Of a DNA stretch of 64,000 nucleotides, positions 47,136-57,531 are shown in pieces. The notes below the pieces were generated by a model that was not told where the DNA came from, ran no database searches, and saw only the letters and a program-made list of their open reading frames with translations. Source of the stretch: Echria macrotheca (lineage: Eukaryota; Ascomycota; Sordariomycetes; Sordariales; Schizotheciaceae); contig MU839828.1 of NCBI GenBank assembly GCA_030411725.1, positions 2,728,001 to 2,792,000 of the forward strand. The letters are read 5' to 3'. Position 1 is the first letter of the stretch, and every line of letters begins with the position of its first letter. A program made the translations under genes and the position numbers.

Positions 47136-49426
47136 TCATCGGCCCCGCTCATTTCCTAGGTCCAGCTCCAACTTCGAGTGACCGTCAGTGGTGCTGAGCA
47201 GACCGAGTTCAGTGCCGGTGTTGTTCTTGAAGTCTCGGAGAGTCTTCTGGAAAGCACTGAGTCTAGTGTGGTAGGCGAAGTCGGATAGCGTCGAGTCTTG
47301 CGAGTCGTCCATGTAAACGCTGTCCAGCTCAGCAGTCTGGGACCCGGGATCCTCACTTGCCGCCAGCGGTGGCTGCGCCTGAAAAGAGGCGCCATCTTCT
47401 CTCTGGGAAGCGGCCCTGAGCTCTGCTTCGATTTGTAGGTCCACCTCATCGACGACGGAAATCGGGTCATCTTGAGTCCCAACTTCATCATTCGTCGGAT
47501 GCTGAGGAACATAAGGTATTGAGCTGGCAGAACTCATGCTTGTGGCCTGACTGTCGTTTGTCGGTCCAACGCCCGACTCTCTTGCCATCTGATCCATCAG
47601 TATATCGTGTTGAAAGGACTTTGCTGATGCATGTCTCCCAAACAACCCCTCAATCGTGATGCCTACTGAAGTGTCAGTGTTATTTCCTGAGGCTAGGAGT
47701 ACCTGCCTTTCTCGACCCATTCCTTCGGATCAACAGTACACGGCCATATGTCTTTGGGCTTGAAGATTTCCACGAGATGGCAGAGCTCTGGGTACGAAGA
47801 GTGCCGAGAGTAAGGGAAGGTGACAATATCGGGGAGCCAGTCTGCTTGTTTGTCGCCGATCGGATCTTGACGATGAGACTTTTTCGCCAGTGCTTGAAAC
47901 GCATTGCGCAGACCTATTTCGCTGCCCTCCCCGAAAGTAGCCATCTCGAGATCAAGCGGAATCTTTCTACCGCTTCCGGAGGCACGCATCAAGAACCCTC
48001 GCAACTGTTCCTTGAGTTCGTGTGAGCTGTCATCGTCGTCGCACATTCTACAAAATCATGAGATATGGTGGTCTATCCGCAGCAAGCAAGTACTTACGCA
48101 TCAACGAGTTGCTCAATCTCGGTAGGCAATATGTAATCGAGCTCTGCATCTCTGTTGAGATCGTCCCCGCCTCCTCCAACACCCAACTCGGCAATTTCTT
48201 GACCGCCAGGCAGCCGAGTTATAACAGGTTGTATCCGAACAACTTTAGATTGGAGGACGGTCTGACAGTAGTTTCCTCGTTCGCAGCTGTGCAGTCGGAC
48301 GTTTCGGTCAAGCGTCAAACACCCAGGATGGTATGTGTTGCCACACATGAAGCCCATCAGTCCAGGGGCTTCCGGAGATAAGTGGAACTGGGTGCCAAAC
48401 TTGGCTGTTGCGTCTTTGGCAACGAGCGAGCGGTATATGAGCATTTTATACTCGTCGACATGGACCTGTATAATCAGAGATGAATCTTCCATGAAAAAAT
48501 AGACCCACCTTGGTACCGAGTGCCTTACACAGCGCGACCCAGACATCCTCATATCTGTGGAATTAGAACAGGCTCTACAGCGAGAGCATTTACCCACCCG
48601 TAAGTCCAGGCTTGAAAATGAAAGATAGTGTTTTCAGGGTACCGAGTAACCTTCTCTAAGAGTTCGCTAATGCCCTCGGCTTTGGAAGGAAAGGAGTGGC
48701 CATCGATAAAAGAGGTATCGAGGTATATAGTGTCGATGGTCTTGAGACCGGAAGTATACTGTATTAGAGACGGGGATCTGGCAATAGCATTGACAAACCA
48801 TGGCTCGCTCCGAATATCACCGGTATAAAGAACGGCCTTTCCGTGACCCTCAAATACTGGAGTGGTTAGTATGACCCAAAAGCCTATTAGGCAAGCCTAC
48901 AGAACATCACAGCCCCGGGACAGTGGTTAGCATCAAACAGGGTGACCTGAAGATGGTTGCCAGGGGCTAGTTCCAGCACAGTCGAGGTTTCTAGTGGTAG
49001 GGGTTTCTGCGGTCTTAGTATGAGAAACATTAGGATGTGCCACCACTTACAAGCAAGCTCTTTAGATGCTTGTATGTCTGGATGCGAGCTTCGAGAATGC
49101 CCTTGGCATAGTTGATGCGGCAGGGGAACCGTTCCAGGCGGAGGAGCATTTCCCTCGTCGCGGCTGAGCAGTACACGCTGAACAAGATTAATATCGAAAC
49201 AATATGAATTGGATGTGTACATACAACGGCGACCGCAGGTTCTCTAGACCAGCGAGATGGTCGCTGTGGATGTGGCTCAGGAAACAGGCCAATGGTGGGT
49301 TCGCAATTGTATTGCGAAAGAAGTCGACTTTCAGGTCAGCACTGTTTGGTTCTATTGGGCTGAAAATCGATGCAGCATACCTCTGATTTCCGGAAACTCA
49401 TCGACGATGCCATTGAAGGTCGACAT
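47136..49426 (-). CDS. SNM1/Artemis-type DNA repair nuclease
   Basis: Nine exons: 49426-49381, 49327-49225, 49177-49051, 49006-48901, 48856-48598, 48554-48509, 48465-48098, 48047-47707 and 47662-47136, giving 640 residues. It starts at once with the metallo-beta-lactamase fold. The metal motif H-x-H-x-D-H is S-H-I-H-S-D-H (residues 34-39), followed by D-A-N-H-C-P-G-A and Y-T-G-D-I-R. The beta-CASP part includes I-D-T-I-Y-L-D-T-S-F and F-H-F-Q-A-W-T-Y-G-Y-E-D. This order is that of SNM1, Pso2 and Artemis nucleases, which open hairpins or trim cross-linked and broken DNA ends in the nucleus. Lack of a long N-terminal extension and of a UBZ finger suggests Artemis (DCLRE1C) more than Pso2. The C-terminal ~170 residues are acidic and Ser/Gln-rich. 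The last intron needs a GC donor. Phases agree at every junction. Confidence 0.87.
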
Positions 49427-49832
49427 GGTGACGAGACACCCGCTGCTGTGCGCATCTCTTCTCAGAGAGTGCAGATGCAGAGTTGGCGGATTCAAGAAAC
49501 GACGTTCATTATCGACTCTCTGGCTGCCTGCAGTTGTCACTTGGTGAACAGTTCCAGCGGCAGCTGCTGCAGGCGCATGCGGCCAAGAAGAAGGAGACTT
49601 CTTGGCAGGGCCCGAGCGCCCGCAGCTGCCGTGGTGGGGGCGGGGTGAGAATCCCCTGGGCCTTGGCGCCCTTGTCGGCACAAGCCGCCTGTTTCATCAA
49701 CAACATCAGACCAACGGGGAGTTCCACCAACAGCGACATGGCCTTGCTGACACATGGGATGGCTGGCTGTCCCCAGCTTCTTCTCAGCACTTGTCTTCTT
49801 CTTTTTGCTTTCGAAAAGCATGTCCATCCGCC
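49427..49832. other. Shared divergent promoter, nuclease and P450
   Basis: About 400 bases separate the two start codons, so both core promoters overlap here. The P450 frame is open upstream of 49833 without a better start. No clear TATA box is seen. Confidence 0.5.
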
Positions 49833-51546
49833 ATGACAGCTGTTAGCTCCCACGTCCTCGAATTGTTGACGCCCGGTCGCATCACCGTCGCCCTGCTCGT
49901 CTTCACCGTCAGCTCCTTCATTGTCGACTTCACATGGAAACCACGGTATCCCGCCTCCCTACCCAGGGTGGGCTTTGGCGGGGGCATCATCGGTAGTGTT
50001 AGGAATTGGCTTGGCTACATTACCCACTTCAATGCCTGGGTAGAAGAGGGTTACGAAAAGGTTGGTTCTCCGAGAGCTGTGCTGAGTCGCGGCTGACCCT
50101 GTCCAGTATACAAAGCACGAACGCGCCTATGTCGTCCCGTCCGCGCCGAGTCGGCCTCAAGAGATTGTTGTCCCCCGATCGCAGACGTCATGGCTCCTCG
50201 AATTCCCCGATCGCATCGTGTCAGCCAAGGAGGCGCACGCCGACATCATGCACTCCGAGTTCCAATTCCTCCAGACCGATGATGACTTCCCCATAACGAC
50301 CCTGCACAAGCACCTGGCGCGCAACCTGGTTGGACTGCTGCCCGGCATCCAGGACGACGTACACGAGAGCATCGACGCAACGTTCGGCACCGACACCGAT
50401 GGCTGGAAAAAGCTGAATCTGTGGGAGGCGTGGCTGGGTATTGTGCCGCGCGTGACGAATCGCGCGCTCGTGGGCAAAGACATGTGTAAGAACAAGGCGT
50501 TTCTCGACAGCCAGGTGGCGTTTGCCGACGCGCTGGTCCGCAACAGTTTCATTCTCAACATGTTCCCCAAGATCCTACATCCCATTGTCGCACGGTTCGT
50601 CGTGGCGCCCAACTGGTGGACCTGGCGCAAGTCGTTTACCATGATCCGCCCGTTGATCGAGCAGCGTCAGCACGACATGGCGCGCAAGGCGGGCGGTGAC
50701 CCCGAGTACGACACGTGGGAGCCAGAGGAGTGTCTCATTACGTGGATGATCCGCCAGGCCCAGGCGGACGGGTGGGCGGACAAGCTAGAGGCCTCGCTCA
50801 TTTCCAAGAGTTTATTGCCCATCGAGTTTGCTGCCATCCACACGACTGTCATTACAGGTCACGGTCTACTATTGGATCTGCTTTCCGGTCCGGACGAGGG
50901 CGTGGTTGGCGTGTTACGGGATGAGGCGAACCAGGTGTTCTCCGAGCAAAAGACGGGGTACTGGACCAAGGATGGGCTGTCCCGTTTACATCGGATTGAC
51001 AGCGCCATCCGGGAGAGTATGCGACTGAGCCACTTTGCGACAGCTCTAACGCATCGCAAAGTGGTCGCGAAGGAAGGAATTACCAACGCAAAGGAGGGCT
51101 GGCATGCGCCGTACGGGTCGTTTCTGATGCTGGACCTGGCCGGGACACATCACGACCCGGATATCTACCCGGAGCCATATAAGTATGATGCGTTCCGGTT
51201 CTCGCGAGCAAGAGAGGAATTCGAGGCACGTCAGGAGAAGGATGCGGAGGAGGCATTGCGGATCAAGAGGTTGGGCATGGTGACGACGAGCGACACGTAC
51301 CTACCGTTTAGTCACGGGCGACATGCATGGTGAGTTTGTCTTGTTGGATCCGAGAAGGCAACTGACGAGGATAGTCCGGGTCGATTTTTTGTGGCGCACG
51401 AGCTGAAGATGATCCTTGCGTATCTCGTCAGGAACTATGAGATTCGACGGATTGAGCAGAGACCGAAGCCGATGTGGATTGGGCAGACGATTGTGCCGCC
51501 GCTGGAGGCGACGATTGAGGTGAGGCGGAGGAAGGGGACTGCATGA
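49833..51546 (+). CDS. Cytochrome P450 monooxygenase
   Basis: Three exons: 49833-50060, 50107-51329 and 51375-51546, giving 540 residues. An N-terminal hydrophobic anchor (about residues 17-36) is followed by a Pro-rich hinge. The I-helix reads F-A-A-I-H-T-T-V, a variant without the usual acidic residue before T-T. The E-x-x-R motif is E-S-M-R. The heme loop F-S-H-G-R-H-A-C-P-G-R-F-F is completed across intron 2, with Cys484 as the heme ligand. The general look resembles fungal P450s related to ent-kaurene oxidase and indole-diterpene enzymes, but the substrate cannot be told. It acts at the ER membrane with NADPH-P450 reductase. No biosynthetic core gene lies nearby, so there is no sign of a secondary-metabolite cluster. 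The start at 49833 fits the anchor best. Confidence 0.93.
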
Positions 51547-52006
51547 TTGAGACTGTGAATGTTTTGATATGTGTATTATGTTCAAGCATATCTGGGAACT
51601 GGCGGTTTTTTTTTTCTTCCAATATAGGGTCCAAAGGTCCAAAGAGAGATACAATCTGAGAATAACATTTGGACCTGTTAGACAAGCAGCCTCCCGAATC
51701 AAAACGGTTACAGAACGGCGTGAGAGAGCAGTGCTAAGGATGCTTGTTTTGTGGAAGAGGAGAGGGAAGCCCTCGAGCTGGCTGAAGACAGTGCCTCTTA
51801 GTCTATGTGTATCGCTATCCTACGAGGGTGCTCCTTCCTGGCCCTACAGGCGGGAAAAGAGTGAAGGTGCGGAGGTAAGAAGGGAGAGAGTGAGGTTCAT
51901 GGTACGGAGTAACGACAACTGAGTGGACTGCAAAAAGAATGGACAGGAAAGATGAAGAGTACCAAAAATAACAAAAAATGAAACCAGGAAACGCTGTCGG
52001 GAATTG
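51547..52006. other. 3' region of the P450 gene
   Basis: This is presumably the 3' UTR of the P450 gene and spacer before the tRNA. There is a T run near 51606-51616. No gene is seen. Confidence 0.5.
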
Positions 52007-52094
52007 AGCCCGACGGGGGGGTCGAACCCCCAACCTTGAGATTTACGGAATACTCCTTAAGAGTCTCACGCTCTACCGATTGAGCTAGCCGGGC
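52007..52094 (-). tRNA. tRNA-Lys(CUU) with a 15-nt intron
   Basis: The minus strand from 52094 to 52007 folds as a full cloverleaf. The acceptor stem is GCCCGGC with GTCGGGC (one G-T pair) and the D stem is GCTC/GAGC. The anticodon stem is TGAGA/TCTCA with loop CTCTTAA, and the T stem is GGGGG/CCCCC with loop TTCGACC. The anticodon CTT lies at 52061-52059. A 15-nt intron follows one base after the anticodon, the canonical place. The mature length without intron is 73. Confidence 0.96.
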
Positions 52095-52730
52095 GGATTC
52101 TTGAGGTTTCGTTGTTTGTTGGAAGTGGAGGCGCAGAATTTGGTATATGAGTCTGTGTTTGCTTCGGTGGGGATGGCTTGGTGGAGTTTACGGGCCCTTG
52201 CATTCGGCACTGGGCCGCTCGGTATATGTAGCCGTTTAGGGCTGAGCTAAAGATCTTTAATGTGTTGGACTCAATAAAACCCCGAAAATCTCGTGCTGGG
52301 CTCAGACCTGGTCACCTCTTTCCACTTTATCACTGGAAGGTTAGGGAAAACTTGAAGGTGTCGTCGTCCACGGCACGAGTGCCGAGGGATCCCTGTCAGC
52401 AGCAGCCACCCGCCGTGCTGCCCCACCAGCCACTTTTGATCCTTGCTCAAAGCTGATCCGTAGCCTCGTCGCCCCTCCACCCCTCCACAACAACTCGACA
52501 ACGTTTCCTCCCTCCGGCAGTCACCACTGCAGCCACCACTACCGCGATCACGACTACTGAGAACACCACTATCACGACCACAAGATCAACACACACGAAC
52601 GCGAACAATAAGATCGCCACTACCGCGACGACCATCACCACAATCACCACCGTCGCGACCGCGATAACCACAACCAAAACCTCACAAACCCCCAAGACCA
52701 TAAACCCCCGCCGGGGTCCCGACCGCAAAA
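52095..52730. other. tRNA upstream region and leader of the CCDC130 gene
   Basis: The first part is the tRNA 5' flank. From about 52500 to 52720 the plus strand is ACC/ACG-rich with triplet-like repeats (CCACTACCG, ATCACC), probably the leader of the gene at 52731. No other gene is seen. Confidence 0.5.
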
Positions 52731-53855
52731 ATGCAAGGCTTCAACATGGGACGCTACGTCCCCCCAGAGTCAGAAGGCCTCGTCTCCGCCAACGCCCTGC
52801 ACCGCAAACACGCGCTCGGCTCGCGCGCCTCCAAACTCTCGTCCCAAGGCATCCTCACCGTCCGCTTCGAGATGCCCTTCGCCGTCTGGTGCGCACACTG
52901 TCCCCGCCCGACGATAATCGGGCAAGGCGTACGCTTCAACGCGCACAAGAAACGCGTCGGAAGCTATCACAGCACGCCCATCTGGAGTTTTGTTATCCAT
53001 CATGCCGACTGCGGCGGGGAGATCGAGATCCGCACGGACCCGAAGAATACCGAGTATGTCGTCGTCAGGGGCGGGAGACGGAGGGATATGCCGAGCGGGG
53101 GGGATGATGATTTGGTCAAGACCGGTGGTGTGGTGGTGCTGACGGATCGGGAGAGGGCCGAGGAGAGGGAGACTGCGTTTGGGAAGCTGGAGAAGACGAT
53201 TGCCGATCGCGAGAGGCTGGTTGATGCGACGGTGAGGATTGGGGAGTTGGTCGAGGTTAGTGGGAAGTTGTGGGAGGATCCGTATGCGCAGAATCAGCGG
53301 CTGCGGAAGGCGTTTCGGGTGGGGAGGAGGGAGAGGGAGAGGGAGGCGGGCAGAGACGAAGACCTGAAGGAGAGGATGGGGCTGGATATTGAGTTGCTCC
53401 CGGGGACGGAAGAGGATGTGCTGCGTGCGGGACTGGTCGAGTTTGGAGGCGTTGATGTGGACACGGACAAGTCGGCGGAAAGGGCGTTGGCGAGGCCGTT
53501 GTTTGGGGGGATAGAAAAACAGGGTGGGAGGGATGGAGGGCGAAAGAGGCTCAAGGCGGAAATTGCTGCCGATAGGACGCGACAGAGTTTAGTCGACGAG
53601 ATTGTGGGAAACACGCGGGCGGCGAAGGATCCGTTTCTGGGGTTTGGGGAGAGCAGGGCATCGAAAGGACCGGTTCGGATCGCCGGGTTGAAGAGGAAAC
53701 GCGTCCTCGAGGAGGCGCCGGGTCCGCCTGCTCCGTCGGCGATTGAGCCGGCTGTCACCAACGATGCTGAGCTCGGAAATGAGTCCAAGGAAATGGCTGA
53801 AGTCAAGGACACCGCGGCATCAAAGCTGGTCAGCTACGATTCTGACTCGGAGTAG
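52731..53855 (+). CDS. CCDC130/Saf4-type splicing factor (CWC16 family)
   Basis: A single exon of 374 residues. The start M-Q-G-F-N-M-G-R-Y-V-P-P-E is the signature of the CCDC130 (YJU2B, fission yeast Saf4) branch rather than Yju2/CCDC94. A zinc site is formed by W-C-A-H-C near residue 55 and H-H-A-D-C near residue 91. G-V-R-F-N-A-x-K-K-x-V-G and I-E-I-R-T-D-P-K-N-T-E-Y-V-V then follow. The second half is predicted helical and charged, with a basic K-R-K-R near residue 323 that may be a nuclear signal. The end is S-Y-D-S-D-S-E. CWC16 proteins bind the spliceosome around the catalytic steps. The gene itself has no intron although its product acts in splicing. Confidence 0.92.
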   Translation: MQGFNMGRYVPPESEGLVSANALHRKHALGSRASKLSSQGILTVRFEMPFAVWCAHCPRPTIIGQGVRFNAHKKRVGSYHSTPIWSFVIHHADCGGEIEIRTDPKNTEYVVVRGGRRRDMPSGGDDDLVKTGGVVVLTDRERAEERETAFGKLEKTIADRERLVDATVRIGELVEVSGKLWEDPYAQNQRLRKAFRVGRREREREAGRDEDLKERMGLDIELLPGTEEDVLRAGLVEFGGVDVDTDKSAERALARPLFGGIEKQGGRDGGRKRLKAEIAADRTRQSLVDEIVGNTRAAKDPFLGFGESRASKGPVRIAGLKRKRVLEEAPGPPAPSAIEPAVTNDAELGNESKEMAEVKDTAASKLVSYDSDSE

Positions 53856-54010
53856 GGCCTGATACCTCCCGGAGGACACGACATGATGATGAATAATGAA
53901 ATGATATTGATACCCATCTCTGAGATAGAATAAAGAAATATACAGTTACAAACATCATATATAACCCCGCCAGGAGTTCGTTCTCAGAAATATAGACTCC
54001 TTACCACCTG

Positions 54011-54054
<44 letters not shown>

Positions 54055-54710
54055 CTCCCTCAACGCAGGGTTGTCGTCAGAAAACAGTTCTTGCAGAAAC
54101 ACAAAAACTATATTGCAAGAAACTTAACCCCTTAGGGGGTGGAAGCCTTCGACTTTTCACGCTTTAAGACAAATAATATATTGCAAGAGAAACATCGTTC
54201 ACCAAACGACCCCCATAAATTCTAGGCTTCCATCCCTAACTCAGAGAGTAAAAACACCGAAACAAGTCAGCCTCATCGGTGCTCCAACGTCGTGACAGGA
54301 CATATCCCGAGAGAATAACCTCCTAAGCTCCCCATGACCAGCACACACACATCTCAAATATGGAGAGTACATGCCCAGGCAAGCTAGGTGACGTTACTGA
54401 ATAAAAACGACTGATGAATAAAAGCAACGCGCCGCCAACCGATCTAAAAATCCTCGGTGTACCGACCCTAACCCATCCTTAAAAATATCTCCCACCCCAC
54501 GGCCAGAGGGTTCCCGCTGCGACCCCATGGCGGTCGAGAAACAAAAACGAAACGACCAGTACCAGCTCCACCCCTTCCGAAAAAGCCAAAAACTCCAAAG
54601 TGTAATGAACCATAAAAGGTCGCCCTGCTCCCATCCATCGCTGTATGTGCCTACACCACGTCCCAACAAGAGATCTCAGAAAACGCCTCCTCCCTCACGG
54701 ACAGCCCCCT
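53856..54710. other. Intergenic with poly-T run and repeat copy C
   Basis: This lies between the convergent CCDC130 and Ubc8 genes. It holds a 42-base T run (54013-54054), copy C of the dispersed element, and a CCCTAACCC word (54466-54474). No gene is supported. Confidence 0.55.
54013..54185 (-). repeat. Dispersed element, copy C, with a poly-A end
   Basis: On the minus strand this reads TTATTTGTCTTAA, then GAAGGCTTCCACCCCCTAAG and GGGTTAAG. About 60 bases later it runs into 42 A (plus-strand T at 54013-54054). The first block aligns with copies A (13700) and B (21785). A further GGCTTCCATCCCTAACTC-like echo (plus strand, about 54227-54246) lies beside it. The poly-A tract would suit a retroposed, SINE-like unit, but target-site duplications were not found by eye. 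Confidence 0.5.
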
Positions 54711-55707
54711 TCATACGTCGTCCATAACGCCAGCAGGTTCCGCCTCTTCGTCCTCCACATAACTCGCTATGGAGCTCATATCGTCGTCGTCCTCGCTCTC
54801 GGCTCCGGCTTCATCGGCGGCCTCCTTGCTGGCGTACTTTAGAACGTATTCTGCAACGTCGTCAGCATCCCTCCTCACCAGCCCCTATCTGCTAGCTGCA
54901 GCATGCGGCTCATCGCACCTTTCACCTTGCTCTCGTAGCTCTTGGGTTCCCTCATGATCAGGGCCGCAGCCTCGCCGTTCAGCGGATCGGCCGCATTGGG
55001 ATACCGCAATAGTTGAGGCAGAAAGACTTCGAAGATGTTGATCAAGTCGAACATGGGCGACCACGTCTGGTTGATGACATCGAGACAGACGCTACCCGAC
55101 CTGTTTCACGTATGAGTTCTAGCCCGATGATATCCCAGTTTCTTTTGCCCCTCGGGCATGGCTACCCACAGCTCATCGATGTTTGGGTGGAAGATGCGGT
55201 TGACAAAGCCGATACTCGGAGACTTGTACGGGTATGTGTCCGGCAGCTCGACATGGACCTTCCATACGCCGCCCTCGAACGGTGCTGTTATCTCGTGTAA
55301 GCCATGGCCTGCTCACGGAGGAGCGTGGGAGACCAACTCTCTGCGGGGCCCTTGAAGCGTACGTAGAATTCCTGCCTGTTCGGAATTTGTGTTAGACGTC
55401 GATGTGCATCGGCGGGTCCGGTCGTCACGCTTGTTGGGCTTACACTGTAGGGTCAAGTTAGCATGTGCTCTTGTTGACGCTGAGAAGCAGGTACGTACTG
55501 TTGTCGTTCACCAGAGTAACCTCGTAGTCGCTCATGAGCCTACCCAGCAGTCTCATTAACCCTCTGCCAACTGGAAGTATCCGGAACGGGAGCGTCGGTG
55601 GTTGCATACATTTTCATCACCTGCGGGGTGCTCGTCAGTTGTGCATCAACGTCGCCCATAAAAAGAAAACTTACATCCGTCTCGATGCGGCGTCGCGGGG
55701 AGCTCAT
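54711..55707 (-). CDS. ubc8: Ubiquitin-conjugating enzyme E2, Ubc8/UBE2H
   Basis: Best model has eight exons: 55707-55675, 55620-55610 (11 nt), 55539-55499, 55444 (1 nt), 55375-55338, 55284-55170, 55100-54919 and 54850-54711, giving 186 residues. It starts M-S-S-P-R-R-R-I-E-T-D and continues V-M-K-M-L-M-S-D-Y-E. The UBC fold includes E-L-P-D-T-Y-P-Y-K-S-P-S-I-G-F, H-P-N-I-D-E-L-S-G-S and the active Cys85 in S-V-C-L-D-V-I-N-Q-T-W, then Y-P-N-A-A-D-P-L-N-G. The acidic tail (E-S-E-D-D-D-D) is typical of Ubc8, the E2 of the GID/CTLH ligase that degrades gluconeogenic enzymes. Met29 is built from A (exon 3), T (the 1-nt exon) and G (exon 5). A rival model uses one longer intron and gives Ser-Thr in place of Met. 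The 1-nt exon model keeps the conserved Met-Gln-Glu-Phe. Confidence 0.9.
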
Positions 55708-57531
55708 TGTCGCAACGGTGGTTGGGTTGTCCCCGACGGTGGCGGTTTGCGCGTTGAAATTGATCGACAGAGGAGCTTGTGTCGAAGAACCTAGTTCGTA
55801 GTCGCAGAGACAGCGTCAGGAGGCGGTTTGCAGTGGTGGAGGGACCGGTCGTGGTTTGGGGGAATGCGATCCGCGTACCTTTTCTACCTTGATGAATCCC
55901 CGTGTCCTGTGACACCGGAGAAGTGGCGCTCGACTCAGATCGGGTACCTGATACTTCTACAGCGACGGTGATTTGTTTCTGCAAGTGCTAGCTACGTCGC
56001 TGTTCGTTTGTGCCTTACTATGCGGATCCGTGGGCGATTGGCAACGAGGAATCCGAAGCAAACGCAGGACGAGAGCCACGACGTCAGGCCCCCCTCGCTG
56101 CTGCTGCGGGTGGTGTCGATGTTATAGCTCGGGTAGGTGCCAGCGAATCGGAGGCCGGATGGGCGATTGTGACTCTGCGCCTCGGCGCCTCGATAAAAAA
56201 GAGACGGGACCTGGAACGATGCAGTACGCAACTCAAGTGTTCCCCTTGGGCCCCAAAACGAGACCGGTCAGCCAATAAGCCGCAGACAGCTGTTTCGTGT
56301 AGTGTATTTCGAGGTTAAAGTAGACAGAGTAGTTCCCAAATAAGACGGCAGAAGCGATAACTTGGCCGTGGGTGCACTCAGTCTCTGGACCATGAGGCGA
56401 AACAGCGCAATCGATGAGGTCTCGATGACCTGTGAGAAGCCCCCGTGGTCGATGACACACAGCCTCCACCCTGCTGCCGCAGCCAATCGCGGGGTTCCGG
56501 CCAGCGGATTTCAGGCTGGTCTCATGGCAGGCGTGGCAAGCCATCCTGGCACTCTCTTTGTGATTTCTGAATCCGGTCCACCCGACGTCCCGCTTTACCT
56601 CCTTCCTCACCTGAGAACAGCACCCGGCACCCGGTTGATCCAGACCGAAACTTCCTGTCCAAGGACGTCTTTAGCCCGCTTGTCTCCGGAGCGCCCCTGA
56701 TGGTTCGCCGACGCCTGCTCGGGTATCGCGAATCGGGCCCAGCAAGCACTGCGACCCCGCAGTTGAGCGGGGCACGCTTCAATGCGGGGAGACTCATCAG
56801 GAAACGACAGGACAGACAACTCGCGGGTCTTGTTGGTCACGAGGAACGCCTGCCGACTAGAGTAGCCAGGGCTCTAGACTACCTACTCTAGATATCTACG
56901 TTGGACGATAGACAGGATATTCCGGTCCTTGACCAGCTTGCAACGCGTGGGTCAGAGTGGATGATTGCAAACTCTCAAACAAAACTCTTCGTAGAACGCC
57001 AAAGAGGGTTTTATTCTGTAGATTCTATTCTCAGCATCGGAAACCCGGAATGTCTCTATGCCCAACCAGAGCTCTGCAGAGAATTGCATTTGGCCACAAC
57101 CCAAAGCATGCACTGCTTGCTTTGAGAGATCGGCTTTCAAGTTGCCCACAATGCAACACAAACACCGGCGTCTTGCTGACTGTACTTCTCCAAAGGGACT
57201 GCCTCGGCTCGTCAGGGGCACTTTCTCACCTAAGCAACACACCCACCCGATCGCCCGAGGGCAGCAGGTCCACCCACGCGCGGCACCGCCGCCGCCGACC
57301 AAAGAAAGCGAGAAACTCCAGGAAAATTTGGGAGATACTCAATTGTACGCAGCAAAAACCATCATGCCCTTAGGAATAAAAGCTGCGCAAATTCGCCCCA
57401 ACCATGGTCTCCAATTATTTCCTCCTTCTTCCTCTTTCGCTGTTTCGTGCCTTCAATCCCCCATAACCAACATTCCATTTTAACCCTCTGCGCTGCATTT
57501 TCTCCGAGTCGCTGGTTGCAAGCAAGTACCC
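55708..57531. other. Divergent intergenic region, Ubc8 and KPHMT
   Basis: About 1.8 kb between divergent genes. The last ~200 bases are pyrimidine-rich, the probable leader of the gene at 57532. Short open frames on both strands have no motif. No RNA gene is recognised. Confidence 0.5.

Noticed and set aside
47136..47720. Separate 194-residue gene at the 3' end of the nuclease
   Set aside because: The frame opens with an ATG inside the proposed GC-AG intron and shares its C-terminal part with the nuclease model. It lacks its own promoter space and motifs.
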